The position numbers were made by a program, and so were the translations under genes. A DNA stretch of 45,790 bases. Origin: Shinella sumterensis. GTDB lineage: Bacteria > Pseudomonadota > Alphaproteobacteria > Rhizobiales > Rhizobiaceae. The stretch spans positions 26,850-72,639 of the forward strand of contig NZ_MYFN02000018.1 in assembly GCF_004514425.2 (NCBI RefSeq). The letters are read 5' to 3'. Shown here piece after piece: positions 8,585 to 16,231 of the stretch (positions within the stretch are counted from its first letter, which is position 1; every line of letters starts with the position of its first letter). A model generated the notes under the pieces. The model was not told the origin of the DNA, ran no database searches, and saw nothing but the letters and a program-made list of their open reading frames with translations.

Positions 8585-9771
8585 GCGTAGCGCTCCTTCG
8601 GGCTTGTGGCGCGGGCGGCAAGCGCTGCGATGCGCGTGCAGGCCTCGTCTATATGGGTATCGGGGACGGTGAGGCTGAGGCGGATGAAACCCTTCGCCTC
8701 TTCGCCGAACGAAGAGCCCGGCATGACGGCGACGTCCTCCTCGCGCAGCAGCGCCCAGGCGAAGTCCTCGCCGCTCAGGCCGGTGCCGGAGACATCGACG
8801 ACGATGAACATCCCGGCTTCCGGCGGCAGGGGCACGAGGCCCGGGGCGCGTGACAGGGCCTTGGTAAAGCGGGCGGCGCGCGCCTTGTAGGTCTCGCGCA
8901 TCGTGGCGGCGGTGCCGATGGGGTTGTCCAGCGCATGGGCGGTCATGTCGGCGATGAAGGGCTGCCCGCCGAACAGCATGGTTTCCGAAACCGACAGCAG
9001 GCGCGTGCAGAATTCTGCCGGGCCGATGGCCCAGCCGCTGCGGAAGCCGGGTGCCGCATGGGATTTCGAGATGGAGGAGACGACGATGGTGCGCTCGGCC
9101 AGGTCCGGATTGTCGAAGGGCGAGGCGAAGGCGGCGCCGAAGATCAGCTGTTCATAGACCTCGTCGCAGACGATCCACAGGTCGTGCCTGCGGCAGACCG
9201 CGCCGATCTCGGCAATCTCGTCCGTTGTCAGCACCGCGCCGGTCGGGTTGTGCGGCGTGTTGAGTAGCACCGCGCGGCATTGCGGCGTGATGGCGGCCTC
9301 CAGATCGGCGGCCTTCATGTGGAAGCCGTTTTCCGGGCGCAGCGGCACGGTGATCTGTGCTGCGCCGGTCGCGCGGATGACGCCTTCATAGGTCGCATAG
9401 AGCGGATCGCCGACAAGGACGGCGTCGCCGGCCTCGACGAGGCCCAGCATGACGGCGAAAAGCGCGGTCTGCGTGCCGGGAAAGCAGAGCACGTTCTCCT
9501 CCGTGACATCGCCCCGGCGCTTGGCGTACTTGCGCACCAGCGCGCTGACGACGGACGGCTCGCCGCGCCCGTTGGAATAGCGGTAGCGGCCGGCATGCAT
9601 GGCGCGCACCGCCTCTGCCAGAAGCGTCGCATCCGGCGGCACGTCCGGCTCGCCGATGGTCAGCTCGATGATCGGCCGGCCCTCGGCCTTCATGCGCCGT
9701 GCCTCCGCATGGATCGCCCATTTCTCGGAGCCGAGATTCGCGAGCCGGTCTGTGATGGATGCGTAGCGCAT
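8581..9771 (-). CDS. Class I PLP-dependent aminotransferase, arginine:pyruvate transaminase-like (AruH)
   Basis: From the chosen ATG at 9771 the protein has 396 residues. That start has a GGAGGA site at the right distance; an in-frame ATG 15 bases upstream does not. The fold-type I signature is complete: NTPHNPTG (172-179 region), Asp203 and Tyr206 in CDEVYEQ, PLP-binding Lys236 in SSISKSHAAPG, and Arg244 in the same loop for substrate carboxylate. AruH transfers the alpha-amino group of L-arginine to pyruvate. Substrate choice here is inferred from the overlapping AruI-like decarboxylase and the basic amino-acid transporter close by. Aspartate-type aminotransferase activity cannot be excluded from sequence alone. 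Confidence 0.82.
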   Translation of the reverse strand: MRYASITDRLANLGSEKWAIHAEARRMKAEGRPIIELTIGEPDVPPDATLLAEAVRAMHAGRYRYSNGRGEPSVVSALVRKYAKRRGDVTEENVLCFPGTQTALFAVMLGLVEAGDAVLVGDPLYATYEGVIRATGAAQITVPLRPENGFHMKAADLEAAITPQCRAVLLNTPHNPTGAVLTTDEIAEIGAVCRRHDLWIVCDEVYEQLIFGAAFASPFDNPDLAERTIVVSSISKSHAAPGFRSGWAIGPAEFCTRLLSVSETMLFGGQPFIADMTAHALDNPIGTAATMRETYKARAARFTKALSRAPGLVPLPPEAGMFIVVDVSGTGLSGEDFAWALLREEDVAVMPGSSFGEEAKGFIRLSLTVPDTHIDEACTRIAALAARATSPKERYA

Positions 9772-9798
9772 GGCTGTCCTCCGCATGGAATGATGAGT

Positions 9799-10434
9799 CT
9801 AGGATCGCGGCCCGGCATCGGCCGGTCTCAGCGGCAGCCCGAGCAGCGTTTCGATGGATGTCAGCGCGATCTCGACGAGCTCGCTTTCACCGAAGAGTTC
9901 GCCGGCAAGGCAGCACTCCAGCCAGAGGCCGTCGAGAAGGCCGTTGATGGCGATGGCCAGCCGGCGGCAGCGCTCCGGCGAGGCATCGACGTTGCGCTCC
10001 GCCAGAAAGTCCGCAAGCAGGGTTTCGAGCGCATCGCGGAAGCTCAGATAGCCCTCGCGATGGATTGCCGCCAGTTCCGGATCGACGCTGACCCGGCTGA
10101 TGAACGAGGCCCAGAGCGAAAGGCTGCGGCTGTTGGCGACCGGTTCCGTCAGGTTGATGACGATGAAGTCGCGCAGCCGGGTTTCGGCGTCGCCGGTGAC
10201 GCGCTCGGCCTTTTCGGTCAGCCGCGCGATGACGACGCGATAGGCTTCCTGAAGGATGTGCTCCTTCGACTGGAAATAGTGCCGGATCAGGCCGGCGGTG
10301 ACGCCGGCCTTGATGGCGATCTGCCGGACCGTCGCGCCTTGCAGGCCGTATTCCGCGATGCAGTCGAGCGTCGCCTCGATCAGGTCGTGGCGGCGCTCGG
10401 CCTCGGGGGCGCGATGAAAGGTCCGGCGGGCCAT
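9799..10434 (-). CDS. TetR-family repressor, BetI type
   Basis: A 211-residue TetR protein. The N-terminal helix-turn-helix (about 30-62) contains GATVRQIAIKAGVTAGLIRHYFQSKEHIL split over two helices, close to BetI-like regulators. The C-terminal ligand-binding part includes LWASFISRVSVDPEL and GLLDGLWLECCL, again like BetI. It lies inside the leftward operon, between the deiminase-like gene and the aminotransferase gene, so it probably autoregulates and senses a substrate or intermediate of the pathway. A likely operator is the imperfect palindrome in the divergent promoter region near 11473-11493. Control of betaine genes is unlikely because none are present. Confidence 0.85.
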   Translation of the reverse strand: MARRTFHRAPEAERRHDLIEATLDCIAEYGLQGATVRQIAIKAGVTAGLIRHYFQSKEHILQEAYRVVIARLTEKAERVTGDAETRLRDFIVINLTEPVANSRSLSLWASFISRVSVDPELAAIHREGYLSFRDALETLLADFLAERNVDASPERCRRLAIAINGLLDGLWLECCLAGELFGESELVEIALTSIETLLGLPLRPADAGPRS

Positions 10435-10521
10435 GTCATCCTCTCGTTCTGGCTCTCGTTCTGGCTCTCGGCCCGGGCGGTGTCCACAACACGTCCGCCC
10501 GAATGCGCTGGCTGATCTGCT

Positions 10522-11400
10522 TCAGGCCGCCCGGCGCAGCACCGGCCGCGTCAGGCAGGTCGGCCCGCCTTCGCAGGCGATGCAGAGCGCGTCCGCCTCG
10601 AAGGTCTGGACGGTGCAGCCGGCGGCTTCCATCGCCGCCCTGGTGGCCGGGAAGCCGTCGACCATGATGACCTCGTAGGGCTTCGTCGGCAAGACATTGA
10701 GCGACAGGCCGTTGCTGGCATGGAACTCGTCGGCCGGGGCTTCGATGAGCTCTATGCCGCGCTTCTTCAGAAGCTGGTAGAAGGCGGCGGGCAGGAGCGG
10801 CGCGAAGACCAGCGCGAGATTGTCGGCTAGCGGGCTCATCACGCTCATCAGGTGGAGGCACGCTTCTTCGCCCTGCCAGAGCGGGAGGTCGTAGGCGAGC
10901 ACGCTCACGCCATGCGGTGCGAGGATGCGCGTGATCTGGTCGATGCCCTCCTGGTTGGTGCGCACGCCGCGGCCGATGACGAGCGTCTTCGCATCGAGCC
11001 AGATGCAATCGCCGCCCTCGACGGTGCCATCGCCCGTGATGCGGCCGAGGATGGGAATCTGCCGTTCGGCATAGGCCTTTTCGTGCAGCGCAGTTTCGGC
11101 GACACGCAACGGCTTGCCCATGCGCAGCAGAATGGCGCCGTGATCCGACATCAGCGACGGGTCGTGCGTGAACATCGCGTCGGCGAGGCCGTCGCCATCG
11201 TCCTCCAGCCAGATGATTTCGGTGCCGGATTGTTCCACCATCTCCGCGAAGGCCGAATATTGTGCGACCGCGCGCTCGCCATCGAAGGTCGGCCCGTAAT
11301 GCCATTTGGCAGGATCGGCGGCGCGCAGGCTCGCGCCGGGGCGGCGCATGAGAACGCGCTGAAGAGGGGCGGACATTTCCTGCGAACCGAAGGCGGTCAT
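10522..11400 (-). CDS. Guanidino-group hydrolase of the DDAH/arginine deiminase superfamily
   Basis: A 292-residue protein of the amidinotransferase/deiminase (pentein) fold. Expected catalytic residues are present: Glu128 in TVEGGDC, His183 in ACLHLMSVMSPL and Cys282 in GGPTCLTRP, which resembles the GGLTCLS motif of dimethylarginine dimethylaminohydrolase. Such enzymes attack the guanidinium carbon of arginine, methylarginines or related compounds through a covalent thiouronium intermediate. Length fits DDAH-type enzymes rather than classical arginine deiminase (about 400 residues). It is the first gene of the leftward operon and faces a basic amino-acid ABC transporter. Exact substrate (ADMA, arginine, agmatine-like or a guanidino acid) is unresolved. 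Confidence 0.8.
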   Translation of the reverse strand: MTAFGSQEMSAPLQRVLMRRPGASLRAADPAKWHYGPTFDGERAVAQYSAFAEMVEQSGTEIIWLEDDGDGLADAMFTHDPSLMSDHGAILLRMGKPLRVAETALHEKAYAERQIPILGRITGDGTVEGGDCIWLDAKTLVIGRGVRTNQEGIDQITRILAPHGVSVLAYDLPLWQGEEACLHLMSVMSPLADNLALVFAPLLPAAFYQLLKKRGIELIEAPADEFHASNGLSLNVLPTKPYEVIMVDGFPATRAAMEAAGCTVQTFEADALCIACEGGPTCLTRPVLRRAA

Positions 11401-11464
11401 TCAATACTCCTGGCGGAAACGGGATCGATGGACGGGCGCCGGAATAAAAGTCGGCGTAACGATT

Positions 11465-11492
11465 ATTATACGCTTGAACAATTTCTTAACAA
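11465..11492 (-). promoter_or_regulatory. Promoter of the deiminase-transaminase operon with overlapping imperfect operator
   Basis: On the minus strand TTGTTA (11487-11492) is followed after 16 bases by a perfect TATAAT (11465-11470), pointing at the gene starting at 11400. An imperfect palindrome with CTTG/CAAG ends spans 11473-11493 and covers the spacer and -35 element, where a TetR-type repressor could act. Seen in sequence; function is inferred. Confidence 0.5.
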
Positions 11493-11569
11493 GTGCCACG
11501 ATGACTTTAACAAAGGAAACGACGGGCCGAAGATGCCCGCGGGAACGTTGAAAAAACAGGGGAATTGGC

Positions 11570-11617
11570 ATGAGTCATGCATCGACTTTCCGTGCGCGCG
11601 AGGCGAACGCGCGATGA
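11570..11617 (+). CDS. 15-codon upstream reading frame, possible leader peptide (MSHASTFRAREANAR)
   Basis: A short frame starts at an ATG preceded by AGGGGA (11558-11563), a better ribosome-binding site than that of the ATPase gene. It encodes MSHASTFRAREANAR, with arginine at positions 8, 10 and 15, and its TGA (11615-11617) overlaps the ATG of the ATPase gene at 11614. Such overlap suggests translational coupling. The arginine content may be chance in a GC-rich genome. I see no downstream attenuator hairpin, so a role in arginine sensing is only a hypothesis. Confidence 0.35.
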   Translation: MSHASTFRAREANAR

Positions 11618-12387
11618 TGGAGCGTGCCGAGGCAATCGCGGTCAGGGACCTGCACAAACGCTTCGGACCGCTGGAGGTTCTCAAGGGCGTATCGCTCACC
11701 GCGCATGAGGGCGACGTCATCGCCATCATCGGCGGCTCGGGCTCGGGCAAGTCGACCCTGCTGCGCTGCATCAACATGCTGGAACTGCCGAGCGCCGGTT
11801 CGGTCACCATCCATGGCGAGACCATCGCCATGAAGAAGGACGGCCATGGCGGGCAGCTGCCGTCCGACCGCAAGCAGGTGCAGCGCATCCGCTCCCGCCT
11901 CGGCATGGTGTTCCAGAGCTTCAATCTGTGGCAGCACATGACGATCCTCGAAAACGTCATCGAGGCGCCGGTGCATGTGCTCGGCGTGCGCAAGGACGAG
12001 GCGGTCGACCGCGCCGAGACGCTGCTGCGCCGCGTCGGCCTCCATGAGAAGCGCGATGCCTATCCCGCCTTCCTGTCGGGTGGCCAGCAGCAGCGTGCGG
12101 CGATTGCCCGCGCGCTCGCCATCCAGCCCCATGTCATGCTGTTCGACGAACCCACCTCCGCGCTCGACCCGGAACTGGTGGGCGAAGTGCTTTCCGTCAT
12201 CGGCGATCTCGCCAAGGAAAAGCGCACGATGATCCTCGTCACGCATGAAATGAAGTTTGCCCGCAACGTCGCGAGCCATGTCGTTTTCCTGGCCAACGGC
12301 GTCATCGAGGAACAGGGTCCGCCGGACGAACTGTTCGGATCGCCGAAATCGGAGCGGCTGAAGAAGTTCATCAGCTCCATCCACTGA
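11614..12387 (+). CDS. Polar amino-acid ABC transporter ATP-binding protein (HisP type)
   Basis: The ATPase of a basic amino-acid importer. From the first ATG of an ATGATG pair at 11614 the protein has 257 residues, normal for HisP. Upstream in-frame extension is possible but would add non-homologous residues. Motifs: Walker A GGSGSGKSTL, Q-loop in MVFQSFNLW, signature LSGGQQQR, Walker B VMLFDEPTSALDPE and the H-loop TLVTHE equivalent (ILVTHEM). It opens a rightward operon with the binding protein, two permeases and an amidohydrolase. Its start overlaps the stop of a 15-codon upstream frame. Confidence 0.93.
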   Translation: MMERAEAIAVRDLHKRFGPLEVLKGVSLTAHEGDVIAIIGGSGSGKSTLLRCINMLELPSAGSVTIHGETIAMKKDGHGGQLPSDRKQVQRIRSRLGMVFQSFNLWQHMTILENVIEAPVHVLGVRKDEAVDRAETLLRRVGLHEKRDAYPAFLSGGQQQRAAIARALAIQPHVMLFDEPTSALDPELVGEVLSVIGDLAKEKRTMILVTHEMKFARNVASHVVFLANGVIEEQGPPDELFGSPKSERLKKFISSIH

Positions 12388-12415
12388 AAATCACAAGACC
12401 AACAGAGGGAAGATC

Positions 12416-13198
12416 ATGAAGAATGCCTTGAAGACAATCGCCCTTGCCGCCGCCATCGGTATCGCCGCCGTTTCGGGCGCTGCGGCCCAGCAGGTCCGTG
12501 TCGGCTTCGCCGCCGAGCCTTACCCGCCCTTCACCTCGCCGGATGCCTCCGGCAACTGGGAAGGCTGGGAAGTCGATTTCATGAAGGCGATCTGTGCCGA
12601 AGCCAAGCTCGACTGCGTGATCACGCCCGTCGCCTGGGACGGCATCATCCCGGCGCTGACCTCCAACAAGATCGACATGATCATCGGCTCGATGTCGATC
12701 ACCGCCGAACGCCTCCAGACGATCGATTTCTCCGACAAGTATTACAACACCCCGACGGCCGTCATCGGCCCGAAGAGCGAAAGCTTCGAAGCGACGCCGG
12801 AGGGACTGAAGGGCAAAACCATCGGCGTGCAGGTCGCCACCATCCACCAGGTCTATGCCAACAAGTATTTCGGCGAGAACGGCGCGACCGTGAAGGAATA
12901 CCAGACGCAGGACGAGGCCAACAACGACCTCGCGGCCGGCCGCATCGATGCGGTGCAGGCCGATTCCATCGCGCTGTCCGCCTTCCTCAAATCCGAACAG
13001 GGCGCTGCCTGCTGCGACCTGAAGGGCAACGTCAAGGACGACCCTGAAATCCTCGGGCTGGGCGTCGGCGTCGGCCTGCGCAAGGGCGAGACGGAGCTGA
13101 AGGAAAAGATCAACGCCGCGATCAAGGCCATCCGCGCCAACGGCACCTATGACGAGATCACCAAGAAGTATTTCGATTTCGACGTTTACGGGGGCTGA
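12416..13198 (+). CDS. Periplasmic solute-binding protein, lysine/arginine/ornithine type (SBP family 3)
   Basis: A 260-residue binding protein with a Sec signal peptide ending SGAAAQ (cleavage near residue 24). The mature part begins VRVGFAAEPYPPF, the usual family 3 opening, and carries GSMSITAERLQTIDFSDKYY in two adjacent stretches, as in the LAO/HisJ group. It should capture a polar, probably basic, amino acid in the periplasm and pass it to the downstream permeases. The cysteine pair AACC (about residue 200) is where HisJ-like proteins often carry a disulfide. The ligand is inferred from operon context, not shown. Confidence 0.92.
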   Translation: MKNALKTIALAAAIGIAAVSGAAAQQVRVGFAAEPYPPFTSPDASGNWEGWEVDFMKAICAEAKLDCVITPVAWDGIIPALTSNKIDMIIGSMSITAERLQTIDFSDKYYNTPTAVIGPKSESFEATPEGLKGKTIGVQVATIHQVYANKYFGENGATVKEYQTQDEANNDLAAGRIDAVQADSIALSAFLKSEQGAACCDLKGNVKDDPEILGLGVGVGLRKGETELKEKINAAIKAIRANGTYDEITKKYFDFDVYGG

Positions 13199-13215
13199 TC
13201 GTTTCCGATGACCAC

Positions 13216-13240
13216 CGCGGCGGTGCCCGGCACCGCCGCG
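13216..13240. repeat. Perfect GC-rich hairpin between binding-protein and permease genes
   Basis: Twelve-base arms (CGCGGCGGTGCC and its complement) flank a single central base. Such stem-loops between binding-protein and permease genes are known (for example hisJ-hisQ and malE-malF) to protect the upstream message and lower expression of the permeases. There is no T run, so it is not a simple terminator. Confidence 0.7.
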
Positions 13241-13268
13241 ATTCCTACCCGAACGGATACGTGACCCC

Positions 13269-14000
13269 ATGGCCGATGCCGGATCGCTGATCAACTGGAG
13301 CCTGCTTGCGCTTGACCCGCCCGGCTGGGGCGGCGTGCTTCTGGGAGGTCTGTGGCAGTCCGTGCAGATCGCCATCGGCGGCTATGCGCTCGGGCTGGTG
13401 CTCGGCACGGGCGGCGCGATGGGCAAGCTCTACGGCGGCCCCGTCACCAGGGACCTGCTGGAGGTCTACACCACGCTGGTGCGCGCGGTGCCGGAGCTCG
13501 TGCTGATCCTCATTCTCTATTATGCCGGCACGGATGTGCTGAACCGGCTGTCGAGCGCCGCCGGCTGGGGGCCCGTCGATATCAGCGGCCTTGCTGCCGG
13601 CATCTTCGTCATCGGCGTCGTGCAGGGCGCCTATTCGACGGAGGTGCTGCGCGGGGCCATCAAGGCGGTGCCGGCCGGGCAGATCGAGGCCGCGCGCGCC
13701 TACGGCATGTCGCCCTTGCAGATCATGCGGCGCATCACCCTGCCGGCCATGCTGCCGCACGCCATTCCCGGCCTCTCCAATCTGTGGCTGATCGCCACCA
13801 AGGATACGGCACTTCTGGCCGTCGTGGGCTTCAGCGAGCTGACGCTGGTGACCCGCCAGGCGGCGGGCAGCACCAAGGCCTATCTGCTCTTCTTCTGCGC
13901 GGCAGGGGCGCTTTATCTGATGATCACGCTGGTTTCGAACGTGCTGATCGGCTTCATCGAGCGCCATTACCGGCGCGGCATGCCGGAGACCGTGCGATGA
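13269..14000 (+). CDS. ABC transporter permease, HisQ type
   Basis: A 243-residue inner-membrane permease with about five membrane segments. The cytoplasmic EAA loop that docks on the ATPase is seen as GQIEAARAYGMSPLQIMRRI followed by TLPAMLPHAIPG. It also shows the family N-terminal LLGGLWQSVQIAIGGYALGL segment. Its TGA overlaps the ATG of the second permease by four bases (ATGA), so the two are coupled and should form the heterodimeric channel of the importer. Confidence 0.93.
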   Translation: MADAGSLINWSLLALDPPGWGGVLLGGLWQSVQIAIGGYALGLVLGTGGAMGKLYGGPVTRDLLEVYTTLVRAVPELVLILILYYAGTDVLNRLSSAAGWGPVDISGLAAGIFVIGVVQGAYSTEVLRGAIKAVPAGQIEAARAYGMSPLQIMRRITLPAMLPHAIPGLSNLWLIATKDTALLAVVGFSELTLVTRQAAGSTKAYLLFFCAAGALYLMITLVSNVLIGFIERHYRRGMPETVR

Positions 14001-14815
14001 GCGATCCGACCGTCGCCGCCATGGCGCTGACCGAACTGCCGACCAGGCAGAGCTTCTTCAAGCCGCACCGCATCGTGCTGATGGCGATCGCCGCCGTGCT
14101 CGTCTTCTGCATCGTCTGGTTCATGCGCTGGGACTGGGTGCCGAAATATTCCGGCCGTCTCGTCCATGGCGTCGGCGTCACGCTCATGCTGCTGTTCGTG
14201 ACGTCGATCCTCGGCTTCCTGCTCGCGGTGCCGATCGGCCTCGTGCAGGTCACCGGGCCGTGGCCGCTGAAGATGCTGGCGAAGGGGTTCTGTACCATCG
14301 TCCGTGGCACGCCGCTGCTGCTGCAACTGTGGCTGCTCTATTACGGCCTCGGCTCGCTCTTCCCGCAGTTTCCGGAAATCCGCAATTCCTTCCTCTGGCC
14401 CTATCTGCGCGAGGCATGGCCCTATGGGGTGGCAGCCCTCACCATCTCCTTCGCCGCCTATGAGGGCGAGGTGATGCGCGGCGCCTTTGCCGGCGTGCCG
14501 CCCGGCGAGCTGGAAGCCGCGCGCGCCTATGGCATGAGCCCCTTTACCGTCTTCCGCCGCATCTGGCTGCCGCGCGCCATCCATCGCGCCCTGCCGACGC
14601 TGAACGGCGAGACGGTGCTGCAATTGAAGGCGACGCCGCTCGTTGCGACGATCACCGTGATCGACGTCTATGCCGTCGTCTCCAAGGTGCGGCAGGAGAC
14701 CTACATCACCTACGAGCCTCTGCTGCTCCTGGCGCTCATCTATCTCTGCCTGACCGCGCTTCTCGTGGTGGGCTTCCGCTATTTCGAAAGCAGGATCCCG
14801 ACACGGGGCGCCTGA
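13997..14815 (+). CDS. ABC transporter permease, HisM type
   Basis: A 272-residue partner permease. A cytoplasmic N-terminus of about 28 residues precedes the first membrane segment (LMAIAAVLVFCIVWFM). The EAA loop reads GELEAARAYGMSPFTVFRRI, then WLPRAIHRALPTLNGE. TIVRGTPLLLQLWLLYYGL is the typical conserved segment, seen over 20 residues. The start overlaps the HisQ-type gene by four bases. It completes the basic amino-acid importer. Confidence 0.92.
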   Translation: MSDPTVAAMALTELPTRQSFFKPHRIVLMAIAAVLVFCIVWFMRWDWVPKYSGRLVHGVGVTLMLLFVTSILGFLLAVPIGLVQVTGPWPLKMLAKGFCTIVRGTPLLLQLWLLYYGLGSLFPQFPEIRNSFLWPYLREAWPYGVAALTISFAAYEGEVMRGAFAGVPPGELEAARAYGMSPFTVFRRIWLPRAIHRALPTLNGETVLQLKATPLVATITVIDVYAVVSKVRQETYITYEPLLLLALIYLCLTALLVVGFRYFESRIPTRGA

Positions 14816-14828
14816 TACCGGTGACGAC

Positions 14829-15998
14829 ATGACGATCCATACGACGCTCATCAACAACATGCCCGAAATGGTGGCCATTCGCCGCGACCTGCACGAGCAT
14901 CCCGAACTCGGCCTGGAGGAGGTGCGTACCTCCGATGTGATCGCGCGCCATCTCGAAAGCTACGGTTACACGGTGTCGCGCGGCATCGCCAGGACGGGCC
15001 TCGTGGCAACGCTCACCAACGGCACGAGCCGCAAGTCGATCGGCATTCGCGCCGATATCGACGCCCTGCCGATCCTGGAGGAAACCGGCCTTCCCTATGC
15101 CAGCAAGACGCCGGGTAAGATGCATGCCTGCGGGCACGACGGCCACACGGCCATGTTGCTCGGCGCGGCGAAGGCCATTGCCGAGCGGCGCAATTTCGAC
15201 GGCACCGTGCATCTCATCTTCCAGCCGGCAGAGGAGAATTTCGGCGGCGCGAAGATCATGGTGGAAGAGGGGCTGTTCGACCGCTTCCCCTGCGATGCTG
15301 TCTTTGCCCTTCACAACGAACCGGGCCTTCCCTTCGGCCAGTTCGCGCTGCGCGAAGGCCCGATCATGGCGGCGGTGGACGAGGCGCGCATCACCGTCAA
15401 CGGGCGCGGCGGCCACGGCGCGGAACCGCAGGAAACGCTCGATCCCATCGTCTGCGGCGCCTCCATCGTCATGGCGCTCCAGACCATCGTGTCGCGCAAC
15501 ATCCACCCGATCGATCCGACGGTGGTCACGGTCGGTTCGTTCCATTCGGGTTCGGCAAGCAACATCATTCCCAGCCGCGCCGAGATCGTGGTCGGCATCC
15601 GCTCCTTCGATGCCGATGTGCGCGACGAGCTTGAGCGCCGCATCCGTCTCGTCGCCGGTGGGCAGGCGGAAAGCTACGGCATGACGGCGACGGTGAATTA
15701 CCAGCGCTTCTACGATGCGACCATCAACCACAAGGCGGAGACGGATCTGGTGCGGAACCTTGCCATCCGCTTTGCCGGCGCCGACAAGGTCGTCGATCTC
15801 GAGCGCCCCTTCATGGGCAGCGAGGATTTCGCCTATATGCTGAAGGAACGCCCGGGCACCTATTTCTTCCTCGGCGGCAAGAGCGGCGAGAACGACCATT
15901 CGCTCCACCATCCCGCCTATAACTTCAACGACGACCTGCTGCCCGTCGGCGCCGCCTTCTGGACGGAACTGGCGGAGCATTATCTTCGCCCGGCGTGA
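14829..15998 (+). CDS. M20D-family amidohydrolase (N-acyl amino acid hydrolase / hippuricase-like)
   Basis: A 389-residue metallohydrolase. The di-metal centre is indicated by HACGHDGH (with the metal-bridging cysteine), PAEEN for the catalytic base, HNEPGLPFG, and a C-terminal MGSEDFAY motif. The dimerisation insert NGRGGHGAEPQ is present. Family members release amino acids from N-acyl, hippurate-like or indole-acetyl conjugates in the cytoplasm. Starting 14 bases after the permease gene, it is clearly in the transporter operon, so the imported compound is likely an N-acylated or amide-linked amino acid. Which acyl group is used cannot be told. Confidence 0.88.
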   Translation: MTIHTTLINNMPEMVAIRRDLHEHPELGLEEVRTSDVIARHLESYGYTVSRGIARTGLVATLTNGTSRKSIGIRADIDALPILEETGLPYASKTPGKMHACGHDGHTAMLLGAAKAIAERRNFDGTVHLIFQPAEENFGGAKIMVEEGLFDRFPCDAVFALHNEPGLPFGQFALREGPIMAAVDEARITVNGRGGHGAEPQETLDPIVCGASIVMALQTIVSRNIHPIDPTVVTVGSFHSGSASNIIPSRAEIVVGIRSFDADVRDELERRIRLVAGGQAESYGMTATVNYQRFYDATINHKAETDLVRNLAIRFAGADKVVDLERPFMGSEDFAYMLKERPGTYFFLGGKSGENDHSLHHPAYNFNDDLLPVGAAFWTELAEHYLRPA

Positions 15999-16098
15999 TC
16001 AGGTAATCCCCGGCCGATCGGCCTGCAACGTTCGTAGCACCTTACGGAAACATTTGGCACTTCGTGCGTTTGAAGGAAGGGTTCGTGGCGGTGCGAAA

Positions 16099-16140
16099 TG
16101 CCGCACGCGTGTGATTGTCGCGGTGCGGCAATGCGGGCAG
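16099..16140. repeat. 8-bp inverted repeat upstream of cioA
   Basis: TGCCGCAC (16099-16106) and its complement (16133-16140) flank 26 bases in the 233-base gap before the oxidase operon. It could be a transcript stem-loop or a regulator site, but it does not match an FNR/FixK box. I saw no convincing promoter in this gap. Confidence 0.3.
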
Positions 16141-16231
16141 GCGGGCGGAATTGACCTTTGCCAGGCAGGGGAACATCCTTGAAGAGACGCAGCGCCCGAA
16201 GCGTTGCGACGTCTTCAGAAAGGCCGGCCCG

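Noticed and set aside
10852-11613. Long in-frame extension upstream of the ABC ATPase start
   Set aside because: It overlaps the deiminase gene in antisense, shows no homology, and the normal HisP length begins at 11614.
16115-16231. Upstream in-frame start for cioA
   Set aside because: It would add 39 residues not found in the family before the conserved [10 protein letters not shown] start.
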